Shown here one piece after another: positions 24,521-34,471 of a DNA stretch of 64,000 nt. This DNA comes from Cytophagales bacterium. GTDB lineage: Bacteria > Bacteroidota > Bacteroidia > Cytophagales > Cyclobacteriaceae. The DNA is taken from NCBI GenBank assembly GCA_017303805.1, contig JAFLBQ010000001.1:1-64000 (forward strand), given 5' to 3'. The notes beneath the pieces are model-generated. The model did not search any database. It worked only from the letters and a program-made list of their open reading frames with translations, and had not been told where the DNA came from. Within the stretch, counting starts at the first letter, position 1. Each line of letters starts with the position of its first letter. The position numbers and the translations under genes are program-made.

Positions 24521-25306
24521 AAAGCCACGCTGCCTGCGGGCTTCAAAAACCACCACCGCAGCCGCATTCGAAACATTCATCGAATCGATTTTTCCTTGCA
24601 TCGGAATGATGATGTTGGCCGTACTGTTTTTTACCCATATCTCCGAAAGCCCGGTTGCCTCGGTACCCATCACAATAGCACCAGGCTTGGTAAAGTCAGT
24701 TTCGTGATACGGTTTTGAAGCTTGCAGGTACGTGCAATAAATGTTGATGCGATGGTGCCTTAACCAGGCAATAGTTTCTTGGCTGGTGGCGGAAGCGATT
24801 TGTTTGGTGAACACACAGCCTACGCTGCTGCGGATAACGTTGGGATTATAAAAATCGGTCTGGGGGTCGCAGATAATAACGGCATCTACTCCGGCCGCAT
24901 CGGCTGTGCGCAGAATTGCACCCAGGTTACCAGGCTTTTCTACGGATTCTAAAATTAAAAGCAGGGGGTTAGCACTTAATTTAATGTCTTGAAGCCGATG
25001 GTTTTTTTGTTCGGCCACAGCCAAAATGCCGCCCGTGCTTTCGCGGATGGCAATTTTATCGAACACCTCTTTCGAAACAGGAATCAGTAGTTTATCCTGT
25101 TGCAACAAATCCCCCGATTCTTTTCTGTCTAAAATTTCTTCACAGAAAAAAATATTTCCGATGCGATAACCGGCCTCCATCGCCAGGCGCACCTCTTTGG
25201 CTCCCTCTACCATAAAAAGTTGCTGCTTTCTGCGTTCGCGTGGTTTTTCCAGCGCAAGCAGGCTTTTTACTTTTGGGTTGTGGGTGCTGGTAATCAGAAA
25301 GTGCAT
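24515..25306 (-). CDS. SpoU/TrmH-family RNA 2'-O-methyltransferase
   Basis: This 263-residue enzyme has an N-terminal RNA-binding domain and a C-terminal SPOUT knot. Motif 1 is LESVEKPGNLGAILRTADAAG, motif 2 is IVMGTEATGLSEIW and motif 3 is IIIPMQGKIDSMNVSNAAAVVVFE. Such enzymes use S-adenosylmethionine to methylate ribose in rRNA or tRNA. The N-terminal STHNPKVKSLLALEK is typical of RlmB/TsnR-like members. The exact target nucleotide is not readable. It is divergent from another methyltransferase gene across a 96-base spacer. Confidence 0.92.
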   Translation of the reverse strand: MHFLITSTHNPKVKSLLALEKPRERRKQQLFMVEGAKEVRLAMEAGYRIGNIFFCEEILDRKESGDLLQQDKLLIPVSKEVFDKIAIRESTGGILAVAEQKNHRLQDIKLSANPLLLILESVEKPGNLGAILRTADAAGVDAVIICDPQTDFYNPNVIRSSVGCVFTKQIASATSQETIAWLRHHRINIYCTYLQASKPYHETDFTKPGAIVMGTEATGLSEIWVKNSTANIIIPMQGKIDSMNVSNAAAVVVFEARRQRGFL

Positions 25307-25332
25307 GCTCAGGAATCAGGAATCAAAATTTG

Positions 25333-25396
25333 AAATTCAAGATTCAAAATCAAAGTACCGTCTTGCAGTTATTTAATTAATTTTGAATCTGAATTT
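25333..25396. repeat. Inverted repeat in divergent promoter region of two methyltransferase genes
   Basis: AAATTCAAGATTCAAAAT (25333-25350) is the reverse complement, with one bulged base, of ATTTTGAATCTGAATTT (25380-25396). It lies centrally in the 96-base gap between divergent genes. It could be an operator for both, or an AT-rich dispersed repeat. Confidence 0.5.
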
Positions 25397-25402
25397 GAAC
25401 CA

Positions 25403-26296
25403 TTGAATTTAATTAATCCGGCATCCTGGAACGACTACGAGTTACTGGACTCAGGCAACTTCGAAAAACTGGAACGGTTTGGCAGGGTAGTGCTGATTCG
25501 GCCCGAACCCCAGGCCATCTGGCAACCCGCGCTTTCGCCTGAAGAATGGAAACAAAAAGCGCATGCACACTTTACGCGCGAGCAAAAAGATAATTTTCGC
25601 TATGGCGAAGATGTAAAAGGTGGTTGGAAAAAACTTAAAACTATTGACGATAGCTGGCAAGTTGGTTATGAGTATGGCTCATTAAAGTTAACGCTACGTC
25701 TTGCGCTCACCAGCTTTGGCCACGTAGGTGTTTTTCCGGAGCAAGGCGCTAACTGGAATTTTATTTACGATACAATTTCTTCGTGGAATAAGCCGGGAAG
25801 AATCCTTAACCTGTTTGCCTACACTGGTGCCGCTTCGGTAGTAGCACGGGCAGCCGGGGCCGAGGTAACCCACGTAGATGCCTCGCGGCCTGGCTTAAAC
25901 TGGGCTAATCAGAACATGCAACTCAATAACCTCAAAGACATTCGCTGGGTGTACGAAGATGCGCTTAAGTTTGTAAAGCGTGAGGTGAAAAGAGGCAACC
26001 ACTACAATGGTATTATTATGGACCCGCCACCCTATGGCCGGGGCCCGGAAGGCGAGAAGTGGACGTTACAGGAAAAACTGAACGAGTTGGTTTACCTGGC
26101 AAGCCAGTTACTGGAACCAGCGCCTTCATTCTTTATTCTTTCCATGTATGCGGTGGGCTTATCGGCATTGGTTGGATTAAATGTAGTTAGCACACACTTT
26201 CCGGCAAGTAAGCCGGAGTATGGCGAGTTCTTCCTTCAATCGAAAACCGGTAGCGACTTGCCGATGGGTACGTTTGTGCGTTTTAAGTCGAGCTAA
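25403..26296 (+). CDS. Class I SAM-dependent methyltransferase (RlmI-like)
   Basis: The only plausible start is TTG at 25403 (MNLINPASWND); no ATG exists upstream in frame. The 297-residue protein carries a Rossmann methyltransferase core: motif I LNLFAYTGAASVVARAAG, motif II acidic turn VTHVDASRPGLNWA and the catalytic motif IV MDPPPYGRGP, all as in RlmI/RlmK-type rRNA methyltransferases. It probably methylates a nucleobase in RNA; the target is not known. Upstream is a long inverted repeat and the divergent TrmH-family gene. Confidence 0.85.
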   Translation: MNLINPASWNDYELLDSGNFEKLERFGRVVLIRPEPQAIWQPALSPEEWKQKAHAHFTREQKDNFRYGEDVKGGWKKLKTIDDSWQVGYEYGSLKLTLRLALTSFGHVGVFPEQGANWNFIYDTISSWNKPGRILNLFAYTGAASVVARAAGAEVTHVDASRPGLNWANQNMQLNNLKDIRWVYEDALKFVKREVKRGNHYNGIIMDPPPYGRGPEGEKWTLQEKLNELVYLASQLLEPAPSFFILSMYAVGLSALVGLNVVSTHFPASKPEYGEFFLQSKTGSDLPMGTFVRFKSS

Positions 26297-26544
26297 GTTT
26301 TTACAGGGCAGTTTGGTTTTATCAGCCCTGTATAACCATCTTTCAAACTTTATAACACGTTTAACATTAGTATTCATGGTAGGAAGATTTTCTTCGAACG
26401 GCACACAGGTAACGGCCCCACACCGTAACCAGAAGTACACATTTTTCCTGCCCTTCTTGTGCTACCTTTAAATTGTTTACTTATGGATTTAAAGGGCATA
26501 AACCAACTTTTTAAAACAACTTTTGAGACGTAGCCTGCATCTAC

Positions 26545-27231
26545 ATGCAAAAGAAATTGGTGCGCTACTTAGCTGGATTACTGTTATTGCTTGGGGTAGG
26601 TACTACCCAGGCTCAAAAAATCTACCGGGGTATTGTTGTAGATTCGGCCAACATGGTAAACCTGCAGGGTGTGCACATTACCGTTAAAAGCACTTCGCGT
26701 GGAGTGGCTTCAAATTCTGCCGGTGGGTTTCTTGTTTCGGCCCGGCCAATCGATACGCTTATATTTACTGCAATAGGCTACCACACGCTGGAGTTGCCCC
26801 TGATGTTTGAAGAGGATGCGCTTTTTATACTGCTGCGCGAAAACACCATTATGTTGAATGAAGTAACCATTAAATCCAACAGGCTTTATCCCAATAAAAT
26901 TGAAGATCATACCAAAACGGCCCCGCGCACGATGGCCAAAGGGCAAAAATTTTCTTCGCCTTTCGATTACTTCTGGAAACTGGAACGCGAAAAGCGGAAA
27001 CTCACCCGGGTAATTGAAGAAAACAATCGCACGCAAACATTCCGGCAGGTGATTACCGATCCGGACGTAAAAAAAATTATGATGGAAGACCATCACATCG
27101 AAGAAGAAACCTACTACCACCTGGTAGAGAAATTCAATATGCAGCATCCGGCCGTGCATTACTTTACCGATCCGGATGCCATTATGGAGGCTCTGCATGG
27201 CTTCTTTGAAAAAAACATTCCGGCTCGGTAA
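26545..27231 (+). CDS. Secreted protein with carboxypeptidase-regulatory-like beta domain
   Basis: This 228-residue protein has a signal peptide (LAGLLLLLGVGTTQA) and, at residues 25-110, a CarboxypepD_reg-like beta-sandwich (GIVVDSANMVNLQGVHITV, SNSAGGFLVSA, FTAIGYHT), the domain usually found at the front of TonB-dependent receptors. Here it is followed by only about 110 charged residues, so it is not a transporter. Many Bacteroidota have such short proteins with no known function. It may bind another envelope protein. The 248-base gap before it contains no gene. Confidence 0.78.
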   Translation: MQKKLVRYLAGLLLLLGVGTTQAQKIYRGIVVDSANMVNLQGVHITVKSTSRGVASNSAGGFLVSARPIDTLIFTAIGYHTLELPLMFEEDALFILLRENTIMLNEVTIKSNRLYPNKIEDHTKTAPRTMAKGQKFSSPFDYFWKLEREKRKLTRVIEENNRTQTFRQVITDPDVKKIMMEDHHIEEETYYHLVEKFNMQHPAVHYFTDPDAIMEALHGFFEKNIPAR

Positions 27232-27304
27232 ACCGATTGAAATCTCGCCATTAAGGGTTTCTGGAATATTGTAATCGTGCACCGGTAAAATCGGCAAATA
27301 ACCC

Positions 27305-27312
27305 TATCTTTG
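27305..27312 (+). promoter_or_regulatory. -7 promoter element of typA
   Basis: TATCTTTG followed by CGCCC fits the Bacteroidota TAnnTTTG consensus and its common context. It ends 38 bases before the typA ATG. No matching -33 TTG at 17-23 bases is obvious. Confidence 0.55.
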
Positions 27313-27350
27313 CGCCCTTAAAGTTTAAAACGAAGCGGAAAAGAGCGTTT

Positions 27351-29159
27351 ATGGAAGTAAGTAAAATCAGAAACATCGCCATTATTGCCCACGTTGACCA
27401 CGGTAAAACCACCCTGGTTGATAAATTATTACATGCAGGTCACCTGTTTAAAGATCATGAAAACCCGGGCGAGCTGATAATGGATAGCAACGACCTGGAG
27501 CGTGAGCGCGGCATTACAATTCTTGCGAAGAATGTTTCGGTGCGGTATAAAGACTATAAGGTTAATGTGATTGATACTCCGGGCCACAGCGATTTTGGTG
27601 GCGAGGTAGAGCGCGTTTTGAACATGGCCGATGGATGTCTTTTGCTGGTTGATGCCTTTGAGGGGCCGATGCCTCAAACCCGCTTTGTACTTCAAAAAGC
27701 CTTGCAGCTCGGATTAAAACCTATTGTTGTAGTTAACAAAGTAGATAAGAAGAACTGTACCCCCGATGAGGTGCATGAAGCCGTATTCGATTTAATGTTT
27801 GCGTTGGATGCCAACGAAGATCAATTAGATTTTCCGACCTTCTATGGTTCGGCCAAGCAAGGTTGGATGAGTACCGACTGGAAAACGCCTACTACCGATA
27901 TTACCGCATTGCTGGATGGTATTATCCAGTACATTCCGGCACCCAAAATTGATGAAGGTACCACGCAGATGCTCATTACCTCGCTTGAGTACTCTTCGTT
28001 TATTGGCCGGATTGCCATCGGGCGCGTGCAGCGCGGCTCTGTAAAACCGGGCCAGCAGGTAGCGTTGGTAAAACGCGAAGGCGGAGCCATTGTAAAAACC
28101 AGAATCAAAGAAGTATATGTTTTTGAAGGCTTCGAAAAGAAAAAAGTAGAAGAAGTTAAGGCCGGAGAAATTTGTGCCCTGGTTGGGCTGGAAGGTTTTG
28201 AAATTGGCGACACCGTTGCCGATATAGAAAAACCGGAAGCCTTAAAATCGATTGCGATTGATGAGCCTACCATGAGTATGCTGTTTACCATCAACAACTC
28301 ACCGTTCTATGCAAAAGAAGGAAAGTTTGTTACCTCGCGCCATATTAAAGATCGCCTCGAAAAAGAATTAGAAAAAAATCTGGCACTGCGCGTAGGCGAA
28401 ACAGGATCGGCCGATAGTTTTATGGTATTCGGTCGTGGAGTTCTGCACTTGTCGGTATTAATTGAAACCATGCGCAGAGAAGGCTACGAATTACAGATTG
28501 GACAGCCGCAGGTTATCTTTCGTGAGATTGATGGTGTGAAAAGTGAACCGGTTGAAGAATTAACGATCGACTTACCCGAGACCGATGCGGGTAAAGCCAT
28601 CGAAACCGTATCGATGCGCAAAGGCGAAATGGTAAACATGGAACCCAAGGCAGATCGTATGATCCTGAAGTTTATAATTCCATCGCGCGGAATAATGGGT
28701 TTACGGAATTATTTGTTGAACGTAACCGCAGGCGAAGCAGTAGTAACACACCGCTTTAAAGAATACCAACCCTATAAAGGTGAAATACCGGGTCGTATTA
28801 ATGGTTCGTTGATTGTGATGGAACAAGGCGAAGCAATTCCTTACAGCTTGCACAACCTGCAAGATCGAGGTAAGTTCTTCATCCATCCGGGCGAACCTGT
28901 TTACGAGGGCCAGGTAATTGGCGAACACAGCCGCAGTGGCGATTTGGTAATTAATGTGACCAAAACCAAAAAACTTACCAACATGCGTGCTTCCGGTGCC
29001 GATGAGAAAATGAAGATTGCGCCTCCACTAAAGCATACATTGGAAGAAGCGCTGGAATATATTCAGGCCGATGAATATGTGGAGGTAACACCCAAGTCAA
29101 TTCGTCTGCGTAAAATATTTTTGAACGAGAACGATCGTAAACGAAATAAGATTTCTTAG
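27351..29159 (+). CDS. typA: Ribosome-binding GTPase TypA/BipA
   Basis: This 602-residue translational GTPase has G1 [10 protein letters not shown], the switch I region [10 protein letters not shown]3 [11 protein letters not shown] and G4 NKVDKK. The BipA-specific C-terminal domain includes [11 protein letters not shown] and [11 protein letters not shown]. It binds the ribosome and helps assembly of the 50S subunit under stress or cold. A TPR gene follows after three bases, implying co-transcription. Confidence 0.97.
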   Translation: MEVSKIRNIAIIAHVDHGKTTLVDKLLHAGHLFKDHENPGELIMDSNDLERERGITILAKNVSVRYKDYKVNVIDTPGHSDFGGEVERVLNMADGCLLLVDAFEGPMPQTRFVLQKALQLGLKPIVVVNKVDKKNCTPDEVHEAVFDLMFALDANEDQLDFPTFYGSAKQGWMSTDWKTPTTDITALLDGIIQYIPAPKIDEGTTQMLITSLEYSSFIGRIAIGRVQRGSVKPGQQVALVKREGGAIVKTRIKEVYVFEGFEKKKVEEVKAGEICALVGLEGFEIGDTVADIEKPEALKSIAIDEPTMSMLFTINNSPFYAKEGKFVTSRHIKDRLEKELEKNLALRVGETGSADSFMVFGRGVLHLSVLIETMRREGYELQIGQPQVIFREIDGVKSEPVEELTIDLPETDAGKAIETVSMRKGEMVNMEPKADRMILKFIIPSRGIMGLRNYLLNVTAGEAVVTHRFKEYQPYKGEIPGRINGSLIVMEQGEAIPYSLHNLQDRGKFFIHPGEPVYEGQVIGEHSRSGDLVINVTKTKKLTNMRASGADEKMKIAPPLKHTLEEALEYIQADEYVEVTPKSIRLRKIFLNENDRKRNKIS

Positions 29160-29162
29160 AGA

Positions 29163-30005
29163 ATGCATAGAGGTCTCCTCATCGGTATTCTAACACTCAC
29201 CATGTCCACGTTGGGTTTCGCACAAAACCCTAAATGGACTACATGGGAGACCGATGCCGATACCCTGGTAGCCCAGGAGAAGTATAAAAAAGCAATTGGG
29301 CTTTATTCTAAGATTATCAAAGCGTCACGCTTAAAAGATAAATCGGACTACCGCATTCTGTACAAAAGAGCAGTGGCATATTATAGTGCCGGCCAATGGA
29401 ATGCGGCTATTGCCGATATTTCTAAATTCATTGCAGAGTTTCCGCAAAATTTTCAAGCGCACATTCTGCGCGCGTTGGTTTACCGCGAGTTGGACGACAT
29501 TGATAAACAGCTTGCCGATATAGAAGCTGCTGTTGAGCTTACCGGATTAGACACCCGGCTGCTCCACTGGCGCGCAAGCCTGCTTATGGAAAAGGAAGAG
29601 TTTGAGCCAGCCAAGGAAGGCTTTAAGTTGATTACCAAACTGGAAGACAGTGCCGAGATAGAGCTGAACCTGGCCTTGAGCTATTACTCTTTACAACAAA
29701 CTGACAGTGCATTGATGGCCGTTACCAGGGCCATTGAATTAGACGGAACCTACGAGCCCGCTTATTATTATGGGGGCGCCTTTGCTATGGATTTAGAGCG
29801 TTACGATCAAGCTTTAAAATTTTTGGAAGTAGCAGTGCGCCTGGATTCCGAAAATTTGCAGGCATTATTCTATAAAGGCATAGCTCTGGTAGAACTGAAG
29901 CGGGAAGAGGAAGGCTGCCGGTGCCTCAATCAGGTTTTTTACAAAGGGATAGATGAAGCGGCCGATTACCTGAAACAATATTGTTTTGATGCCTTTAAAG
30001 ACTAA
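29163..30005 (+). CDS. Periplasmic tetratricopeptide-repeat protein
   Basis: This 280-residue protein has a signal peptide (LIGILTLTMSTLGFAQ) and at least five TPR-type helical pairs. Examples are ILYKRAVAYYSAGQWNAAI, AHILRALVYRELDDIDKQL, LNLALSYYSLQQTDSAL and YYGGAFAMDLERYDQALKF. A CCRCL-like pair of cysteines lies near the C-terminus (EEGCRCLNQ). It is three bases after typA and 27 before guaA. TPR proteins mediate protein-protein contacts; partner unknown. Confidence 0.8.
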   Translation: MHRGLLIGILTLTMSTLGFAQNPKWTTWETDADTLVAQEKYKKAIGLYSKIIKASRLKDKSDYRILYKRAVAYYSAGQWNAAIADISKFIAEFPQNFQAHILRALVYRELDDIDKQLADIEAAVELTGLDTRLLHWRASLLMEKEEFEPAKEGFKLITKLEDSAEIELNLALSYYSLQQTDSALMAVTRAIELDGTYEPAYYYGGAFAMDLERYDQALKFLEVAVRLDSENLQALFYKGIALVELKREEEGCRCLNQVFYKGIDEAADYLKQYCFDAFKD

Positions 30006-30032
30006 GGCTAGCGGTTATAATTTTCGATTGGT

Positions 30033-31559
30033 ATGGCACAACAAATTCTGATTCTCGATTTTGGTTCGCAATACACCCAACTAATTGCCCGCAGGGTGCG
30101 CGAGTTAAATGTGTACTGCGAAATTCATCCTTTCAATCATGTTCCGCCCATTACTCCCAACATAAAGGGCGTTATTCTTTCAGGTAGCCCTTGCTCGGTG
30201 CGCGAAGCCAACGCACCCGATGTGGATCTAAAACAATTTGGAGAAATTCCCGTGTTGGGTGTATGCTACGGAGCGCAGTTAATCGCACATAAAAGCGGAG
30301 GCGCGGTAGCCCCTTCACAAATCCGCGAGTACGGGCGGGCTAAGCTTACAACCGTAAATCATCACAACGAGCTGCTTAAAGAAATTTCGCTCGACTCGCA
30401 AGTGTGGATGTCGCATGCCGACACGATTACTTCCATACCCGATCAATTTGAAATTATTGCCAGCACTTCTTCCGTAAAAGTGGCGGCCTTTCACCTAAAG
30501 GGCGAAAAAGTTTACGGCATTCAATTTCATCCGGAAGTAACGCACTCGCTGGAGGGAAAAAACCTGTTGCGCAATTTTGTAGTGCACATCTGCGGGTGTG
30601 CGCAAGACTGGACTCCGGATCAATTTGTAGAATCTACCGTGGCCGACCTCAAAAGAAAACTGGGTTCGGATAAAGTAGTAATGGCTTTATCGGGTGGCGT
30701 AGATTCAACCGTAGCGGCCATGCTTATCCATAAAGCCATTAACAAAAATCTTTATTGCATTTTTGTTGATAACGGCTTGTTGCGAAAAGGCGAATTTGAA
30801 CAAGTGTTGCACTCGTACCAGGGCATGGGCCTGAACATTAAAGGAGTTGATGCCAAAGATAAATTCTACGCAGCATTAAAAGGCCTGTCGGAACCTGAAG
30901 CCAAGCGCAAGGCCATTGGCAAAACATTTATTGATGTATTTGACGAAGAAGCTCATGCGCTTACCGATGTAAAATGGTTAGGACAGGGCACCATCTATCC
31001 GGATGTAATCGAATCTGTGTCGGTTAAGGGCCCCTCGGCAACTATTAAATCGCACCACAATGTGGGCGGCTTGCCCGAAAAGATGAAAATGAAAGTGGTT
31101 GAACCACTTAATACTTTGTTCAAAGATGAGGTTCGGCTGGTGGGTAAAACTTTAGGCATTGATCCGCTTATTCTTGGCCGCCACCCGTTTCCGGGCCCGG
31201 GGCTGGGCATTCGTATTTTGGGCGATGTAAATGCCGACAAGGTGCGGGTGTTGCAGGAAGTAGATGCCATTTTTATTGGTGCATTGCGCAGCCACAATTT
31301 ATACGAGAGGGTATGGCAGGCCGGTGCCGTATTATTGCCGGTGTATTCGGTGGGTGTAATGGGCGATGAGCGCACCTACGAACAAGTTGCCGCACTGCGT
31401 GCCGTGGTAAGCGTGGATGGCATGACGGCCGATTGGGCCCATTTGCCACATGAGTTTTTAAGCGAAGTCTCATCCGACATTATAAATAAGGTAAAAGGAG
31501 TAAACCGGGTAGTTTACGACATAAGCTCCAAGCCCCCGGCTACCATCGAATGGGAATAG
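30033..31559 (+). CDS. guaA: GMP synthase (glutamine-hydrolysing)
   Basis: This 508-residue enzyme aminates XMP to GMP. The N-terminal class I glutaminase has [16 protein letters not shown], nucleophile Cys in GVCYGAQL and the His-Glu pair in QFHPEVTHS. The ATP pyrophosphatase has the loop ALSGGVDST, and the C-terminal dimer domain includes [16 protein letters not shown] and [11 protein letters not shown]. Motifs are complete. It sits in a plus-strand run of housekeeping genes. Confidence 0.97.
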   Translation: MAQQILILDFGSQYTQLIARRVRELNVYCEIHPFNHVPPITPNIKGVILSGSPCSVREANAPDVDLKQFGEIPVLGVCYGAQLIAHKSGGAVAPSQIREYGRAKLTTVNHHNELLKEISLDSQVWMSHADTITSIPDQFEIIASTSSVKVAAFHLKGEKVYGIQFHPEVTHSLEGKNLLRNFVVHICGCAQDWTPDQFVESTVADLKRKLGSDKVVMALSGGVDSTVAAMLIHKAINKNLYCIFVDNGLLRKGEFEQVLHSYQGMGLNIKGVDAKDKFYAALKGLSEPEAKRKAIGKTFIDVFDEEAHALTDVKWLGQGTIYPDVIESVSVKGPSATIKSHHNVGGLPEKMKMKVVEPLNTLFKDEVRLVGKTLGIDPLILGRHPFPGPGLGIRILGDVNADKVRVLQEVDAIFIGALRSHNLYERVWQAGAVLLPVYSVGVMGDERTYEQVAALRAVVSVDGMTADWAHLPHEFLSEVSSDIINKVKGVNRVVYDISSKPPATIEWE

Positions 31560-31616
31560 CTGCTTACTATTTGATTTGTTATATTGGCCCAATCCAATAA
31601 CGACAGACCCGTGTGC

Positions 31617-33335
31617 ATGAATAAATATTTTTACCTGCTGTGCTTTGTGGCCGGTGCCACACTTGTTAATGCACAGGATTTTAAAAAACAATACCGCCAG
31701 GCAAAGGATTTATATGAAGGGGCCCGCTATAGTGCCGCTATGGAAGCCTTTAAGCCTCTTACCGTTTACGATCAGAATAATCCGTTTACACAATATGCTT
31801 CGTATTACTATGCGCTGTCGGCTCAACAGCTAGGGTATGGCAGTGTAGCAAAGGACATGTTTCTTCAAATCAAGAAACTGTATCCCGGCTGGGATCAACT
31901 GGCAGAAGTAAACTACTGGCTTTGCAAATTATATTTCGATCAGGGCGAAATTTTTCAGGCTCTGTTGGTGGCGTCACAAATTAAGCAGCCCGCACTTCAA
32001 CCTGGCCTTGCTGATTTAAAGCGGGTTTACCTGGAAAAGGTAAACGATGTAGAAACTCTTAAAATGGTTTTGGAAGAATATCCGCAAGAGCGCGAAGCGG
32101 CCCGCGCCCTGGTAAAATTGCTGGGCAAGCAGCCGGTTCATTTACAAGAGACAGCTTTGATCGAATCGTTGATTACCAAATTTACCTTGCCGCGCGAAAA
32201 GTTGGTGGTAAACGAACTGCCCAAACCGGTATTCAAAGAAACTTATCGCATTGCGCTTATCATGCCTTTTTTGGCGGCCACCTTAGACCCGGCCCCCGTA
32301 GTAAAGCGTAACCAGTTTGTGCTGGATCTGTACAATGGTATTAAACTCGCAACCGATACCCTGCGCAAACAAGGTATAAACTTAGAATTATTGGCTTACG
32401 ATAACGAGCGCTCCGTAGATGCTACCCGTAAGATTTTGCAAGAGCCTGAACTTAAAACAGCCGACCTGATTATCGGGCCGCTCTTTCCGGATGAAGCCAG
32501 GCCGGTGTTGGATTTTGCAAAAACGAATGCCATCAACGTTTTGGTAAACCCGGCTTCTGGCACCAGCGATTTTGCACCGCATCCATTTTCTTTTTTATTG
32601 CAACCCAACCACGAAACCCTGGGAACCCGGTCGGCAGAGTGGCTGGCTAGCAAGGTGCGCAGAAAAAATTGCATGGTGTACTATGGCGAGGCAGTTAAAG
32701 ATTCGGTGCTCGCATTTGCCTTTATAAAAAAGGCGCTTGAGTTAGGCCTTAAAATAGTTTATGCCGAAGAAGTGCGTAAAGATAACTCGGCTTCTATCTT
32801 AACAAACCTGATAACGGCCACCGAGTACGATGAGTGGAAGAAGCCGACCAAATTCAGATTAAAGAAGGATAGCTTGGGAAGTATTTTTGTGGCCTCTGAT
32901 AACGAACTGCTATACTCCAAAGTAATTAATGGAGTAGAAACCCGGGGCGACTCTATTTTGGTGGTGGGGCAGGAGACCTGGATTACCGATACCTCCATCG
33001 ACTATTCAAAGTTTGAGCGCACCCGCGTAAATCTGGCAGCGCCTAATTTTAAGTCAACCACTTCGCCAGCCTACATCGACTTTAGAAAACGATACTTAAA
33101 AAGACATGGCGTGCTGCCGGGCGAGTATGCCACCCTGGGCTATGAAACCATGATGATTGTTGGCCAGTTATTTAAACTATATGGAGCGCAATTCCTGCAA
33201 GCACTGCCACCCGGTCAATCGCTGCCTGGGGTGCTGGGAGCCGGGTACCAGATGCAGCAACCTGCACACGACAACGGAATTGTTCCGGTTATCGGCTTTC
33301 AAAATGGTGTTTTGTCTATCCAACCGGCCCGGTAA
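31617..33335 (+). CDS. TPR plus periplasmic-binding-fold protein (LppC/amino-acid-binding type)
   Basis: The ATG at 31617 (MNKYFYLLCFVAG) gives a proper signal peptide and is preferred over a TTG at 31584. The N-terminal 190 residues are TPR-like helices. From about 215 a type I periplasmic-binding fold begins (YRIALIMPFLAA) and continues through LIIGPLFPDEARPVLDFAK, a strand-helix pattern, and AYIDFRKRYLKRHG near the end. This combination resembles outer-membrane activators of penicillin-binding proteins (LpoA-like) and Bacteroidota substrate-binding proteins. Which role applies is not clear from sequence; no transporter genes are adjacent. Confidence 0.72.
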   Translation: MNKYFYLLCFVAGATLVNAQDFKKQYRQAKDLYEGARYSAAMEAFKPLTVYDQNNPFTQYASYYYALSAQQLGYGSVAKDMFLQIKKLYPGWDQLAEVNYWLCKLYFDQGEIFQALLVASQIKQPALQPGLADLKRVYLEKVNDVETLKMVLEEYPQEREAARALVKLLGKQPVHLQETALIESLITKFTLPREKLVVNELPKPVFKETYRIALIMPFLAATLDPAPVVKRNQFVLDLYNGIKLATDTLRKQGINLELLAYDNERSVDATRKILQEPELKTADLIIGPLFPDEARPVLDFAKTNAINVLVNPASGTSDFAPHPFSFLLQPNHETLGTRSAEWLASKVRRKNCMVYYGEAVKDSVLAFAFIKKALELGLKIVYAEEVRKDNSASILTNLITATEYDEWKKPTKFRLKKDSLGSIFVASDNELLYSKVINGVETRGDSILVVGQETWITDTSIDYSKFERTRVNLAAPNFKSTTSPAYIDFRKRYLKRHGVLPGEYATLGYETMMIVGQLFKLYGAQFLQALPPGQSLPGVLGAGYQMQQPAHDNGIVPVIGFQNGVLSIQPAR

Positions 33336-33392
33336 CAAGTGCCTATTTAATTAAAATCCTTACACCGGGGCCGTAGCGGCAGCGCATTTAAA

Positions 33393-33400
33393 TATCTTTG
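33393..33400 (+). promoter_or_regulatory. -7 promoter element
   Basis: TATCTTTG matches TAnnTTTG and ends 40 bases before the ATG at 33441. The -33 box is not clear. Confidence 0.5.
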
Positions 33401-33440
33401 TGCACCTTTGAAGGGCCGTTTTTACTATTTTTAAAATACT

Positions 33441-34466
33441 ATGGCAAACCTGCGCGTAAGTTTAATAAGCCTCTTTGTATTCGTTGGCTTGCTGGCCTAT
33501 GGCCAGGCAAGCGAAAAAATAGCCGTAACATTCGATGAATTATACGATGAGCCCTATGCCATCAACAAGTTGTTTATCGGATTTCAGCCGCTTTATGGCG
33601 AAGTGTTTGCAACCAACGTAAATGCCGGCTTTGGGCTCGAAACACAGTATTTCCATAAAAATAAATTCAGCATCAAAGGCCATTTCCGCAAATCGTATAG
33701 CAGCAAGTTTATGGACTTCAATCGTGAAAATGCGTTGCGCAATGGTACGGTAGCCAACACTCCCCAAATCTTTAGCTACTTTGAATTGGGTGGCACCTAC
33801 CATATTAAAGACTTTGACGAAGCCTCGACTGCAAAAATTTTTCTACACAAAAAGAAATTGCCGCCAACCAAATGGGCAGCAACGGTACCCAGCTATGCCG
33901 AAGTACCAGCCAAGCTCCGCAAGATCTATGGCCTTCGTGCGGGCGCCATTTTGTGGAACTCCACAGCCGATATAAACAGAACACTCGATAAGCAAGGCCT
34001 TTCTTTTTCAGATTTAGTAACTGCCCAGGGCGATGCGTTGCCGCAACAAACTTCCGATGGAAGAGACATGGCCGCGTTTGCCAACCTGCACGCTACAAAT
34101 GCATACGTGGGTGGTTCACTTACGTGGATTCGGAATGTAGCAGTAAGTTTTGACGATCAATACGACAATGGAGTAGATGATGGAATTTTCAGCGTTTTTT
34201 TGGATGTAATGGTTGCACCCACGCTAACGCTCGATCCTATTCAATACAATGGACAATCTTATGCTACTGATGCCATCAAATTAAATAAAGTGGGTGTGCG
34301 TGCTGGCTTTGAGGGCCGGTACAACCGCACGCTGGGCTGGTCGTATGGAGGCGAAGTAGGATACCGGCCTTCTATCGATGGACGCGGTTTCTTCGCCTTG
34401 TTTAAAATTGCATTTCCGGTGTTCAGCTCCAATCTCGACAATAAGGTCGAGGCGTTTCAAAAGTAA
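33441..34466 (+). CDS. Probable outer-membrane beta-barrel protein, function unknown
   Basis: This 341-residue protein has a signal peptide (LISLFVFVGLLAYGQ). Its alternating aromatic/polar strands (FSIKGHFRKSYSSKFM, YVGGSLTWIRNVAVSF, KVGVRAGFEGRYNRTLGWSYGGEVGYRPS) suggest an outer-membrane barrel. No named family is recognised. It is preceded by its own -7 element, and hutI follows after five bases, so the two may share a transcript, although a functional link to histidine breakdown is not apparent. Confidence 0.65.
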   Translation: MANLRVSLISLFVFVGLLAYGQASEKIAVTFDELYDEPYAINKLFIGFQPLYGEVFATNVNAGFGLETQYFHKNKFSIKGHFRKSYSSKFMDFNRENALRNGTVANTPQIFSYFELGGTYHIKDFDEASTAKIFLHKKKLPPTKWAATVPSYAEVPAKLRKIYGLRAGAILWNSTADINRTLDKQGLSFSDLVTAQGDALPQQTSDGRDMAAFANLHATNAYVGGSLTWIRNVAVSFDDQYDNGVDDGIFSVFLDVMVAPTLTLDPIQYNGQSYATDAIKLNKVGVRAGFEGRYNRTLGWSYGGEVGYRPSIDGRGFFALFKIAFPVFSSNLDNKVEAFQK

Positions 34467-34471
34467 TTAGA

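Noticed and set aside
26220-26471. 83-codon frame overlapping the end of the RlmI-like gene
   Set aside because: It is a shifted-frame shadow of the methyltransferase 3' end running into a gene-free spacer.
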